Shown here in pieces: positions 7,629-14,640 of a stretch of 41,565 bases of DNA; within the stretch, counting starts at the first letter, position 1; each line of letters starts with the position of its first letter. Location: positions 1 through 41,565 of the forward strand of contig JAUWRG010000008.1 in the NCBI GenBank assembly GCA_030610655.1. Direction: 5' to 3'. The stretch is from Dehalococcoidia bacterium (GTDB taxonomy: Bacteria > Chloroflexota > Dehalococcoidia > E44-bin15). Under the pieces are notes generated by a model. It searched no databases. It had not been told where the DNA came from and saw nothing but the letters and a program-made list of their open reading frames with translations. The position numbers and the translations under genes are program-made.

Positions 7629-8273
7629 CTATGTTTTTCTCCTCTCCACTAACATTGCCGTGCTGGCGATGAGAACTTCCAATACCTCGGTGCCGCTAAT
7701 CGGCGGCGCATCCCGCTTCCTCAACTCATAAAGGCTCCTCAGGAGTTTGCGCTGCTCGTTATAGATCTCGATACTATGGCGCAGGGCATCATCGGTGATG
7801 GTCACCTGAAAGTGCTCCTCCAAGCTGCTCTTGAACCTTTCCAGTTCGCCCACCAGCCACCCCACTGCTGCGCCGTCAGCCTTGATCGGCACACTGAGAA
7901 AATGGAGATAGAAGGGAGTGTAGAGAAGTTCCACCTTGTCGTGCTTCCACACATCGAACATGCGGCGAATATGATCGCAACTGAAAAGAGCAACCAGCCC
8001 GTCGAGGAATTTGTACTCTCCCCTCATTGCCTGGTCGAGGGAGTGGCGGCAAAAGGTGCAGGTCGTGTGGGCAGTATAGACATCCGCCAATTCCGTGTTA
8101 GTACTCCCCGTAGCTCTCATGCGAAAGGGAAACATGCCGGCAGCGTGAATAATCTCCACCGGAACATATGTGCAGTAGTACCCAATCACCTTACCACCCT
8201 TTTCCTTCCACCGCTCAATGTAGGGATTGGTAAGGGACACAGCCGGTCTGCTCAGTTCCTCCAGTGCCGTCAT
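7629..8273 (-). CDS. 2-hydroxyacyl-CoA dehydratase subunit (HgdB-like), half length
   Basis: The 214-residue product carries the N-terminal domain of the 2-hydroxyacyl-CoA dehydratase/benzoyl-CoA reductase D family. It shows KVIGYYCTYVPVEIIHAAGM, then conserved cysteines at about 72 and 75 (TTCTFCRHSLDQ) that would help ligate the [4Fe-4S] cluster, and late in the frame PPISGTEVLEVLIAS. Members of this family normally have about 380-430 residues, with a second, similar half. Here the frame ends right after the first half and the next gene's ATG follows immediately. No activator ATPase (HgdC) or partner subunit is present. I infer a deletion remnant, though a short functional form cannot be excluded. 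The start ATG (8271-8273) has GAGATAG a few bases upstream. Confidence 0.65.
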   Translation of the reverse strand: MTALEELSRPAVSLTNPYIERWKEKGGKVIGYYCTYVPVEIIHAAGMFPFRMRATGSTNTELADVYTAHTTCTFCRHSLDQAMRGEYKFLDGLVALFSCDHIRRMFDVWKHDKVELLYTPFYLHFLSVPIKADGAAVGWLVGELERFKSSLEEHFQVTITDDALRHSIEIYNEQRKLLRSLYELRKRDAPPISGTEVLEVLIASTAMLVERRKT

Positions 8274-8427
8274 TCGTAGCTATCTCTTTCGCTAAAAGCT
8301 ATTTCAAGAAACGGAAGACTATATGTAAATTATATCCTAGATAACGGTCAGCGATGCTACCAAGAGCACCATGAATTACTGAGAATGGATAAGTCTTTTC
8401 ATCGTTACCACTCTTGTTTCCAAACTA

Positions 8428-8456
8428 GTAGGGGCAGGTTTGAAGCCCGCCCCTAC
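8428..8456. repeat. Palindromic repeat GTAGGGGC...GCCCCTAC
   Basis: GTAGGGGC (8428-8435) is the exact inverse of GCCCCTAC (8449-8456), enclosing AGGTTTGAAGCCC. This pattern, with a GGTTTGAAGCCC core, is one I recall as a widespread dispersed intergenic hairpin in environmental bacterial genomes. It could also act as a weak hairpin terminator on either strand, but it has no T run. Confidence 0.6.
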
Positions 8457-8504
8457 CGCGCCGTTGATTTCACAGGGATTCTGAGGCATCTCCAATTGAA
8501 ATGC

Positions 8505-8564
8505 CATTGCGAGGTCTCCGAAGGCGACTCGCCTTTGGCGAGAGCGTCAGCGATGAAGCAATCT
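8505..8564. repeat. Dispersed repeat of the ATTGCGAGG...GAAGCAATCT type
   Basis: The unit starts CATTGCGAGG (8505-8514) and ends GAAGCAATCT (8555-8564), with CGAAGGCGACTCGCC and TTTGGCGAGAGCG between. The ends are partly complementary (ATTGC with GCAAT), and the interior contains nested GGCGA/TCGCC hairpins. It fits a known style of mobile intergenic repeat; family membership is from memory. Confidence 0.55.
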
Positions 8565-8587
8565 AGAAGAGGATTTGCAGGGCGCAT

Positions 8588-8669
8588 GTCATTCTGAGCG
8601 GGCCTGAATGAAACGAATGGGCCCGAAGATTCTCCCCCCACTGAGATTCTTCGCTGCGCTCAGAATGAC
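8588..8669. repeat. Long inverted repeat GTCATTCTGAGCG...CGCTCAGAATGAC
   Basis: GTCATTCTGAGCG (8588-8600) is the exact inverse of CGCTCAGAATGAC (8657-8669). An inner, imperfect arm pair (GAAGATTCTC at 8625-8634 and GAGATTCTTC at 8643-8652) makes one long imperfect hairpin of 82 bases. This sequence is a recurrent dispersed element in several bacterial phyla, including Chloroflexota, by recall. Confidence 0.75.
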
Positions 8670-8892
8670 AATATTGATCCGGTGGGGGTCTGGGTAGACT
8701 TATTCCGTTCGCCTCGAGCCTGTCGAATGGGTCTCCCCTCTGGCGGGGGTCTGGGGGTGTCCACCAGGAACACATGCTAGGGCGGTGGATGGAAAGAATG
8801 AGGTCACCAGTTCGAATAGGCCATCTACAATTTGCAAGGAATGTTCCACGCTTACCCTGGTCTAGGAATGTTATTAGAGTAAGGCTTGGCCC

Positions 8893-9498
8893 TTACTTCC
8901 TCAGCCTCGATCTGTTCCGCCTGGGTATGATAAAACCGGTGTTTTTCACATACTCGATATATGCGTCTCCGTAGCGTTTGATGAGGTCCTTTTTCTCAGC
9001 CATGCACATCACATAGAAGATTGGTACCCAGATGAATGAGAATATGGCGAGAAAGGGAGAATTCAACAAGAAGGCGATCACCCACCAGAATGTTACCTCA
9101 CCGGCTGCCTGAGGGTGCCTGATTTTCTTGTATATGCCGCCAAACAGAGGGTGATCTTTCTTCACTAGAATGGTCTCCCGTCCAGCATCTCTCATGCCTC
9201 TCAACCACAGGTATCCTCCCGGGACGGCAATCAAAATCGCTATCAAAGCCGAGAGCCACCAGTCCCAGGGGAAGGATCGGGGAAAAGCTACTGGCAGCGG
9301 ATAGAAAAAATAGACCACATAGTTGACACCGGCGACGGTCATAAATATGGAGGCTGTGATTCTGTACCGTGTGCATTTACGGTATGCTGTTTCACCAATC
9401 TTCTCCTCCAACGCAGCAGGACCGGCACTTTTCACATAGAAATAGAGGCAGAGTATGGCGCAAATAAGCATTGAGGCGAAATTTATCCATGCGATCAA
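8893..9498 (-). CDS. Isoprenylcysteine carboxyl methyltransferase-family membrane protein
   Basis: This 201-residue integral membrane protein has about five hydrophobic helices. The first is MIAWINFASMLICAILCLYF, and a later one is FLLNSPFLAIFSFIWVPIFY. The signature of the ICMT/PEMT/NnrU methyltransferase fold is visible: FGGIYKKIRHPQAAGEV (the R-H-P segment contacts S-adenosylmethionine). Near the C-terminus comes AEKKDLIKRYGDAYIEYVKN, the E..l...yG..Y..Y pattern. The substrate is not evident; bacterial members methylate lipids or small hydrophobic molecules. It is a lone gene between the repeat island and tsaD, transcribed away from tsaD. Confidence 0.75.
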   Translation of the reverse strand: MIAWINFASMLICAILCLYFYVKSAGPAALEEKIGETAYRKCTRYRITASIFMTVAGVNYVVYFFYPLPVAFPRSFPWDWWLSALIAILIAVPGGYLWLRGMRDAGRETILVKKDHPLFGGIYKKIRHPQAAGEVTFWWVIAFLLNSPFLAIFSFIWVPIFYVMCMAEKKDLIKRYGDAYIEYVKNTGFIIPRRNRSRLRK

Positions 9499-9661
9499 TT
9501 TACCCCCTTCAGTAGTAACCTGTGCAGATACGGCAGTGTCAAGTCTAGCAGATAGAGCATCACTTATACAGGGGCAGCGCCCTAGAGCCTGAGGTGCGTA
9601 GTATTTTCAGTGTGAGTGAAAAATTAGCAACACCCATAGTTCGAAACTAGAAGAAAGCGAT

Positions 9662-9690
9662 TTTACATCACGCACGGCATTTGCTATATT
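9662..9690 (+). promoter_or_regulatory. sigma-70-type promoter for tsaD
   Basis: TTTACA (9662-9667) is separated by 17 bases from TATATT (9685-9690). The tsaD start codon is about 31 bases further on, giving a short leader. Confidence 0.6.
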
Positions 9691-9721
9691 ACCAAAGGAC
9701 GAAAAGGCGAAAGAGTGAAAA

Positions 9722-10702
9722 ATGAACGTACTTGGCATTGAGACATCGTGTGACGAAACAGCGGCCGCCGTGGTACAGAATGGCACACAGATCCTGTCCA
9801 ACATCATCGCCTCGCAGGTGGACATCCATTCCCGCTACGGCGGCATTGTACCCGAGGTGGCATCCCGCCAGCACCTCCTTACCATGATTCCCATAATCGA
9901 GGATGCGATGTCCCAGGCTCAAGCCCGCTGGAGCGACCTGGATGCAATCGCCGTTACCAACGGGCCGGGTCTCGCTGGCTCCCTCCTTGTTGGGGTGAAC
10001 ATGGCCAAGGCCATCGCTATGGCCCAAGGTCTCCCCATCATAGGCATAAATCACCTCGAGGCCCATATCTACGCCAACTGGTTGGAGGGGAGAGCACCAG
10101 ACTTCCCGGTGGTCTGTCTCATCGTCTCCGGGGGACACACCGACCTGGTTCTAATGAGAGGGCATGGGGACTACCAACTTCTGGGGAGGACCAGGGATGA
10201 CGCCGCTGGCGAGGCCTTCGACAAGGTGGCCCGCATCCTAGGGCTCGGCTACCCCGGCGGCCCGGCCATTGAGCAGGCAGCCGTTGACGGCAATGGCACA
10301 ACTCACCACCTGCCCCGCGCCTGGCTCAAGGGGACCGACGACTTCAGCTTCAGCGGGTTAAAGACGGCGGTGCTTCGCCTGGTACAGGAAAACGATGATA
10401 TATCGGTAGCCAACGTCGCCGCCAGCTTTCAGGAGTCGGTGGTCGATGTACTGGTGAGCAAAACTATGGATGCGGCAAGGAGGCTGGGGGCTCGCCAGGT
10501 CCTCCTCTGTGGCGGTGTTGCCTCGAATCGGCTTCTTCGCCAGACGATGGCCCAGCGCTCACCCATCCCCATTCTCATCCCCAGCCCCATCCTGTGCACC
10601 GACAATGCAGCAATGACTGCCTCCTGTGGCTATTTTCGGCTCAAAGCTGGCGAAACCTCAGGATGGGACCTCGATGTGGAGCCCAACCTCAGGCTGGCAT
10701 GA
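9722..10702 (+). CDS. tsaD: tRNA threonylcarbamoyladenosine transferase TsaD
   Basis: This 326-residue protein transfers the threonylcarbamoyl group from its adenylate to A37 of ANN-decoding tRNAs, working with TsaB, TsaE and TsaC in the cytoplasm. The start [18 protein letters not shown] is the family hallmark. The metal-binding H-x3-H is present (NHLEAHIYA, His 111 and 115), as are [11 protein letters not shown], the sugar-binding [19 protein letters not shown], and [11 protein letters not shown]. The C-terminal metal ligand lies in CTDNAAMTA. Length is normal. No tsaB or tsaE gene is in the window. It has its own promoter at 9662-9690 and its last 14 bases overlap the convergent DUF2851 gene. 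Confidence 0.95.
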   Translation: MNVLGIETSCDETAAAVVQNGTQILSNIIASQVDIHSRYGGIVPEVASRQHLLTMIPIIEDAMSQAQARWSDLDAIAVTNGPGLAGSLLVGVNMAKAIAMAQGLPIIGINHLEAHIYANWLEGRAPDFPVVCLIVSGGHTDLVLMRGHGDYQLLGRTRDDAAGEAFDKVARILGLGYPGGPAIEQAAVDGNGTTHHLPRAWLKGTDDFSFSGLKTAVLRLVQENDDISVANVAASFQESVVDVLVSKTMDAARRLGARQVLLCGGVASNRLLRQTMAQRSPIPILIPSPILCTDNAAMTASCGYFRLKAGETSGWDLDVEPNLRLA

Positions 10703-11870
10703 GAGGACATTCACCGCATTTCCTCTCCAGGCAAAAGTTACTATAGAGGTGAATCAGCCCCTGCTGACGCCTCGCCGAGTTCACCAACTTGGATCCCATG
10801 GAGATCTGCCGTGTCATCTGCCTCGTTATATGGTTTTCGCCAAGCTTAGGGTAGTTCTGATAAAGTTCTAGCGCGTGCCGGCCCAGCTTTGATCTTTCCC
10901 CTGCCACGGCAAATGAGAAAGACAAAACGATGTTTACCGCCATCTCACCTGCTCTCGCCCGCCCAATCAACGATCCATGGTCGCTTCCGGTTAAAATCAA
11001 ACCATCCTCCAGCTTTCTACGCCCATTTTTTGCATCTGTCTCCATGACAAGCTGGAGCAGCCCCTGAGCCAGTCCCCCATTTCTAAGGTAATGGGCAAGC
11101 AGATAAGCCGCCGCGCCGATGCGCCGCGGCGGCATATTCAGCGGACGTATACCGGCGAGGTTCCACTGCAACAGAGCCGCCTCAGCCGAGAGCGCTCTCT
11201 GAAACACCTGACCATGTTTCTCGGGGCAGCTATCTTGAGCAATCTCCTTTAACATCCTCAGCGGCATTCGGCGCGCCAGCTCCTCAAAGGACTCGCTGTT
11301 CCGACTGTAGCCCAGAGCCCGCATCAGCCCCTCATAAAGCACCTGGTCTCGCTCATTTATGGCTAACTTCGCCTGAAATTGGCCAGCCTTCGAGCGAAAC
11401 CGTTCCTCCCCCGCTCCATCCAGCACCTCCCTCACCGCATGTTCACCAAGGCGCATCACCACATCCCCGCAAGGCTCCTCAGGCACCACTAGGGTGGTTG
11501 GAAAACCACCTAAATCGTCCACGTAAGGGTGCAACGGGAGAACAGGCACAGCCCTGCCATCCTGAAGAACAGTGCCCCCATATCTATCATCCCACATCAC
11601 CACGTGGAGGATGACACCGTTGTAGTTGGGGTCTCGATGGTGTCCATGAGCCTGCCACCCGCTGGACCTGACATGAAGCTCCACATCCCCCCGAAGCTCC
11701 CCACCGTTTGTGGCGATGATGGCATGGCGAAAGTCGGGGCCATCGACACCACCGCGCCTCCCGGGGTAGACCACCTTAAGCCACTCCCCACCTGCGGTGA
11801 CCAGCTCCCTGTTGCGCATCACATCGCTCTGCCATAATCGAGACAGCAGGCTTTCCTTCATCCGCTCCAT
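10689..11870 (-). CDS. DUF2851 family protein
   Basis: The ATG at 11868-11870 ([13 protein letters not shown]) is chosen because AAAGGTG precedes it by six bases and because the same start is preserved in a stub at 22961; the upstream TTG at 11909 is unlikely. The 393-residue product carries features I associate with DUF2851: [49 protein letters not shown], and a C-terminal Cys cluster ([11 protein letters not shown]) that may bind metal. The D-x-E-x-H-x arrangement after GRxGGxxGPDFxxA resembles a PD-(D/E)XK nuclease-like core; this is inference. Its leader carries the remnants of an XRE-DUF488 operon and a palindromic operator, so it was probably the last gene of that operon. Confidence 0.75.
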   Translation of the reverse strand: MERMKESLLSRLWQSDVMRNRELVTAGGEWLKVVYPGRRGGVDGPDFRHAIIATNGGELRGDVELHVRSSGWQAHGHHRDPNYNGVILHVVMWDDRYGGTVLQDGRAVPVLPLHPYVDDLGGFPTTLVVPEEPCGDVVMRLGEHAVREVLDGAGEERFRSKAGQFQAKLAINERDQVLYEGLMRALGYSRNSESFEELARRMPLRMLKEIAQDSCPEKHGQVFQRALSAEAALLQWNLAGIRPLNMPPRRIGAAAYLLAHYLRNGGLAQGLLQLVMETDAKNGRRKLEDGLILTGSDHGSLIGRARAGEMAVNIVLSFSFAVAGERSKLGRHALELYQNYPKLGENHITRQMTRQISMGSKLVNSARRQQGLIHLYSNFCLERKCGECPLMPA

Positions 11871-11882
11871 ACATGCACCTTT

Positions 11883-12007
11883 TACACGATTGCGTGTAAT
11901 ACTGGCCAAAAAACAAATCCCTGTCCCTCAACCATCTCCATCAACCTGACTACATGTCGCCCACGTCCTCTTTTCAGCGATGATATGGTCGACCCTGAAT
12001 CCATCCC
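11883..12007 (-). repeat. Remnant of a DUF488 gene end, diverged copy of 22974-23098
   Basis: On the minus strand these 125 bases align without gaps to 22974-23098, about 78% identical by hand count. The segment reads RDGFRVDHIIAEKRTW in the DUF488 frame, the C-terminal strand of that family (right-hand copy: RDGFKVAHVIDEKRVW), and ends at the palindrome near 11890. It is preceded directly by a remnant of the XRE start, with the junction in GGGATG. There is no open gene left here. Confidence 0.8.
11884..11897. promoter_or_regulatory. ACACG-N4-CGTGT palindrome before DUF2851
   Basis: ACACGATTGCGTGT is a perfect 5+4+5 palindrome, extended to TTACACG/CGTGTAA. It lies between the DUF488 remnant and the DUF2851 start. 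It matches the operator-like palindromes at 12052, 22975 (one arm changed) and 23781. Confidence 0.55.
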
Positions 12008-12046
12008 GCTGTACTTCTCCTCTCTACCTCTTGCTCCGACAAAATT
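12008..12046 (-). pseudogene. Remnant of an XRE regulator start
   Basis: Reading leftward from the promoter, GAGCAAGAGG is followed by AG-rich sequence and ACAGCGGGATGG. This matches the first codons of the XRE gene at 23769 (AGAGCAAGAGGGAGAAAG and then ACAGTGGGATGC). The start ATG itself is lost. At the shared GGGATG the sequence jumps to the DUF488 tail, so about 0.64 kb present in the right-hand copy is missing here. Confidence 0.7.
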
Positions 12047-12075
12047 AATTTACACGTTTCCGTGTGATTTGTCAA
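12047..12075 (-). promoter_or_regulatory. Promoter with palindromic operator in its spacer (left copy)
   Basis: On the minus strand TTGACA (12070-12075) is followed by exactly 17 bases and TAAATT (12047-12052). The spacer contains most of the palindrome ACACGGAAACGTGT (12052-12065). The layout is identical to the promoter of the XRE gene at 23776-23804. With the XRE and DUF488 genes deleted, this promoter would now read directly into DUF2851. Confidence 0.65.
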
Positions 12076-12177
12076 AAGCACGTTTAAAGAGTAAGAAGAA
12101 TCATTCAGCAAGAATATGACCATGAGAGGAAATTAGATTTATCTCAATCTAGGCCAATTAGTATAAATGGCTGTCTA

Positions 12178-14628
12178 TTAAGCTGAAACCCGCTGCTCGC
12201 CCCTGCTACCATGTGCTTCCTTTGCCAACCTCCGCTCAGTGAGAACCTTCTTGGTATGCTCTATCTCTTCAGGTGTAACCTTCTGGCGCATCTCCTCCAG
12301 GTTGCGCATGATCTGGGCAAACCTTGAGCCCTCAGCAGCGCTGATCCATTCGAGTTGTAACCGCTCCGGTCGTATTCCCAGCTTCTCCATACGGGCCCAT
12401 AGCCTCTCCGCGCGGCGCTTGGTCCAGTGGTTGGCGGTGATGTAGTGGCAGTCGTTTATATGGCATCCAGAGAGCAGTACAACAGCAGCCCCTTTCTCAA
12501 AGGCGTGAAGGATGAACTTCTCGTCCACTCTTCCGCTGCACATAACGCGGATGAATCGGTTGTTGGGTGGATACTGCAGCCTCGACACTCCAGCCAGGTC
12601 ACCCCCAGCGTAGCTGCACCAGTTGCACAGGAAGCTTATGATCTTCTGCTCGGGCTCTTCTTCCAAGGCAGCGTCTATCTGGGCAAGTATCTGTTCGTCG
12701 TTGAAGTGCTGCATGGTTATGGCATCGAAGCGACACTCCGCAGCGCAGGTGCCGCAACCAGCACATGCCGCAGCTACTATGTATGCCCCCGTCTTGGCCT
12801 TCACGTCTACCGTTATCGCCCCGTATGGACAGACCTTGACGCAGACGCCGCAGGAGGTGCATTTGTCCAAGTCTACTATTGCCTTTAGGGCCTCCATTTT
12901 AAGTGTACCTGCGTTCAGTATGATGGCACTCTTGGCGGCCGCTGCCCCTGCCTGGGTTACGCTGTCCTTAATATCCTTGGGTGCCTCCACAGAGCCGGCG
13001 AAGAAGATGCCCGGCGTAGGTGCGTCCACTGGCCTCAGTTTGGGATGAGCCTCCATTAAGAAGCCGTCGCTAGTCTGAGAGAGATTCAGGATTTGGGCTA
13101 GCTCCTTCAGGTCATCCTTGGGCTCCAGCCCTACCGCTAAAATCACCATGTCCAGATCGTACTCCTCAACACGTGCCGCTGTGGTGTTCTCCACCTTGAG
13201 GCGGAGGTTCCCGGTGGCAGGGTCTTCAGTGACCTCACCGGGCAGGCCACGAATATAGTGGACGCCTTCTTCTTTGGAACGTCGGAATAGGTCCTCGAAG
13301 CCCTTGCCAAAGGCGCGAATGTCAATGTAGAAGATGTATATCTCGGCATCTGGGTAGTGCTCCTTGATGAGCAGGCTGTCCTTTATTGTGTTCATGCAGC
13401 ACACGTTAGAGCAGTAGGGATTGCCACGATTCTCTGTTCGTGAGCCAACACACTGAATAAAGCCGATGCGCTTCGGGGTCTGACGATCTGAGGGGCGCAC
13501 CAGGTGACCTTCGGTAGGGCCACCACCGCATATCAACCTTTCAAACTCTATGCTGGTGATGACGTTCTCAAAGCTGGTATAGCCGTACTCGTCCAGCGGA
13601 GTAGGGTCATATATGCCCATGCCTGTGGCCACGATTATTGTACCTACATCCAGTTCAGCAATCTCGTCCGCCATGGTCAGGTCTATGCATTGCTTGTCAC
13701 AGGCATCGAGGCACTTGTCGCAAGCTATAGGGTTGTTTCCCAGGCAGTGCTCCATGTCGATAAGATAAACAGAGGGTACCGCCTGAGGAAATGGCATATA
13801 TGCCGCCTTGCGCGAGGAGAAGCCTTGCTGAAACTCGTCGGGCAGTACCACGGGGCAAACCTCAGCGCAATCTCCGCAGGCATTGCACTCGTTCGCATCT
13901 ACATAGCGCGCTTTTTTTCGCACGCGCACCTTAAAGTTACCAACATAGCCCGATACCTCCTCCACTGTGCTGTATGTCAGAAGCTTGATGCGGGGGTGGC
14001 GACCCAAATCCATCATCTTGGGCCCGAGCACACATATTGAACAGTCCATAGTGGGGAAGGTCTTGTCGATTTGGGCCATTATGCCCCCTATGGACGGCTC
14101 CTTTTCCACCAAATATACCTGGTGCCCGGCATCAGCCAGGTCGAGGGCCGCCTGGATGCCAGCGACTCCGCCGCCTATCACCAAAGCAGCATTGGTGACA
14201 GGAATCTCCATCTCCTGCTGGGGCTGAAGTAGGCGGGCGCGAGCCACCGCTATCTTTACGATGTCTTTGGCCTTCTTGGTGGCTGCCTCACGGTCATGGA
14301 GGTGTACCCAGCTACACTGTTCCCTTATGCTGGCCATATGCAAAAGGTAGGGATTGAGCCCAGCACCCGCCACACAGTTGCGGAAGGTAGGCTCATGGAG
14401 CCTGGGAGTACAGGAGGCCACCACCACACGGTTCAGCCTGTATTCCCGTATGTATCTCTTTATCTCCTCCTGCCCCGGGTCAGCGCAGGTGTACCTATTC
14501 CTCACCGAGACCACCACGTCAGGAAGCTCCTCGGCGAAACGACGAACCTCCTCAGTGTCGACTGACCCCGCTATATTGAGTCCGCAGTCGCAGACAAATA
14601 CTCCTATTCTGAGTTCCTCTTCAGCCAA
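12178..14628 (-). CDS. HdrA-like flavoprotein fused to an MvhD domain
   Basis: A TTG start at 14628 is proposed because AGGAGG ends eight bases before it; an in-frame GTG at 14637 overlaps that site. The roughly 816-residue product has an N-terminal Cys-rich HdrA domain (RIGVFVCDCGLNIAGSV; ASCTPRLHEPTFR). A FAD fold follows at about 148-185 (ALVIGGGVAGIQAALDLADA; EKEPSIGGIMAQIDKTFP). Next come a Cys-rich insertion (CNACGDCAEVCP; CDKCLDACDKQC) and a two-[4Fe-4S] ferredoxin at about 590-635 (CTSCGVCVKVCP; CAGCGTCAAEC). An MvhD/FrhD domain closes it from about 663 (FLCNWCSYAGGD; SGCHINDCHY). HdrA carries the bifurcating flavin and MvhD normally passes electrons to it. It is the last gene of the kor-hdr operon. 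Confidence 0.85.
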   Translation of the reverse strand: MAEEELRIGVFVCDCGLNIAGSVDTEEVRRFAEELPDVVVSVRNRYTCADPGQEEIKRYIREYRLNRVVVASCTPRLHEPTFRNCVAGAGLNPYLLHMASIREQCSWVHLHDREAATKKAKDIVKIAVARARLLQPQQEMEIPVTNAALVIGGGVAGIQAALDLADAGHQVYLVEKEPSIGGIMAQIDKTFPTMDCSICVLGPKMMDLGRHPRIKLLTYSTVEEVSGYVGNFKVRVRKKARYVDANECNACGDCAEVCPVVLPDEFQQGFSSRKAAYMPFPQAVPSVYLIDMEHCLGNNPIACDKCLDACDKQCIDLTMADEIAELDVGTIIVATGMGIYDPTPLDEYGYTSFENVITSIEFERLICGGGPTEGHLVRPSDRQTPKRIGFIQCVGSRTENRGNPYCSNVCCMNTIKDSLLIKEHYPDAEIYIFYIDIRAFGKGFEDLFRRSKEEGVHYIRGLPGEVTEDPATGNLRLKVENTTAARVEEYDLDMVILAVGLEPKDDLKELAQILNLSQTSDGFLMEAHPKLRPVDAPTPGIFFAGSVEAPKDIKDSVTQAGAAAAKSAIILNAGTLKMEALKAIVDLDKCTSCGVCVKVCPYGAITVDVKAKTGAYIVAAACAGCGTCAAECRFDAITMQHFNDEQILAQIDAALEEEPEQKIISFLCNWCSYAGGDLAGVSRLQYPPNNRFIRVMCSGRVDEKFILHAFEKGAAVVLLSGCHINDCHYITANHWTKRRAERLWARMEKLGIRPERLQLEWISAAEGSRFAQIMRNLEEMRQKVTPEEIEHTKKVLTERRLAKEAHGSRGEQRVSA

Positions 14629-14640
14629 CCAACTCACCTC

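Larger units (their letters stand above)
8280..8892. other. Non-coding 0.6 kb region filled with dispersed repeats
   Basis: No credible gene was found here on either strand; short open frames have no family features. Instead the region contains at least three different palindromic or patterned repeat units (listed separately at 8428, 8505 and 8588). Between 8690 and 8765 a short direct repeat occurs (GGTGGGGGTCTGGG near 8681 and GGCGGGGGTCTGGGGG near 8742). This composition is typical of dispersed intergenic repeat landing zones in large-genome environmental bacteria. Confidence 0.6.

Noticed and set aside
8385-8775. Several 60-70 codon open frames in the repeat island
   Set aside because: They run through palindromic repeats, have no ribosome sites and no family features.
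8812-8825. AGTTCGAATAGGCC as a possible tRNA T-loop
   Set aside because: No acceptor stem, anticodon arm or CCA end could be built around it.
11883-12065. Pair of palindromes as ends of a transposon or a CRISPR-like array
   Set aside because: There are only two sites, one sits exactly inside a promoter spacer, and no transposase or regular spacing is present; operator function explains them better.
12427-14040. Long plus-strand open frames opposite the HdrA-MvhD gene
   Set aside because: They are antisense shadows; the minus strand carries all the iron-sulfur and flavin motifs.
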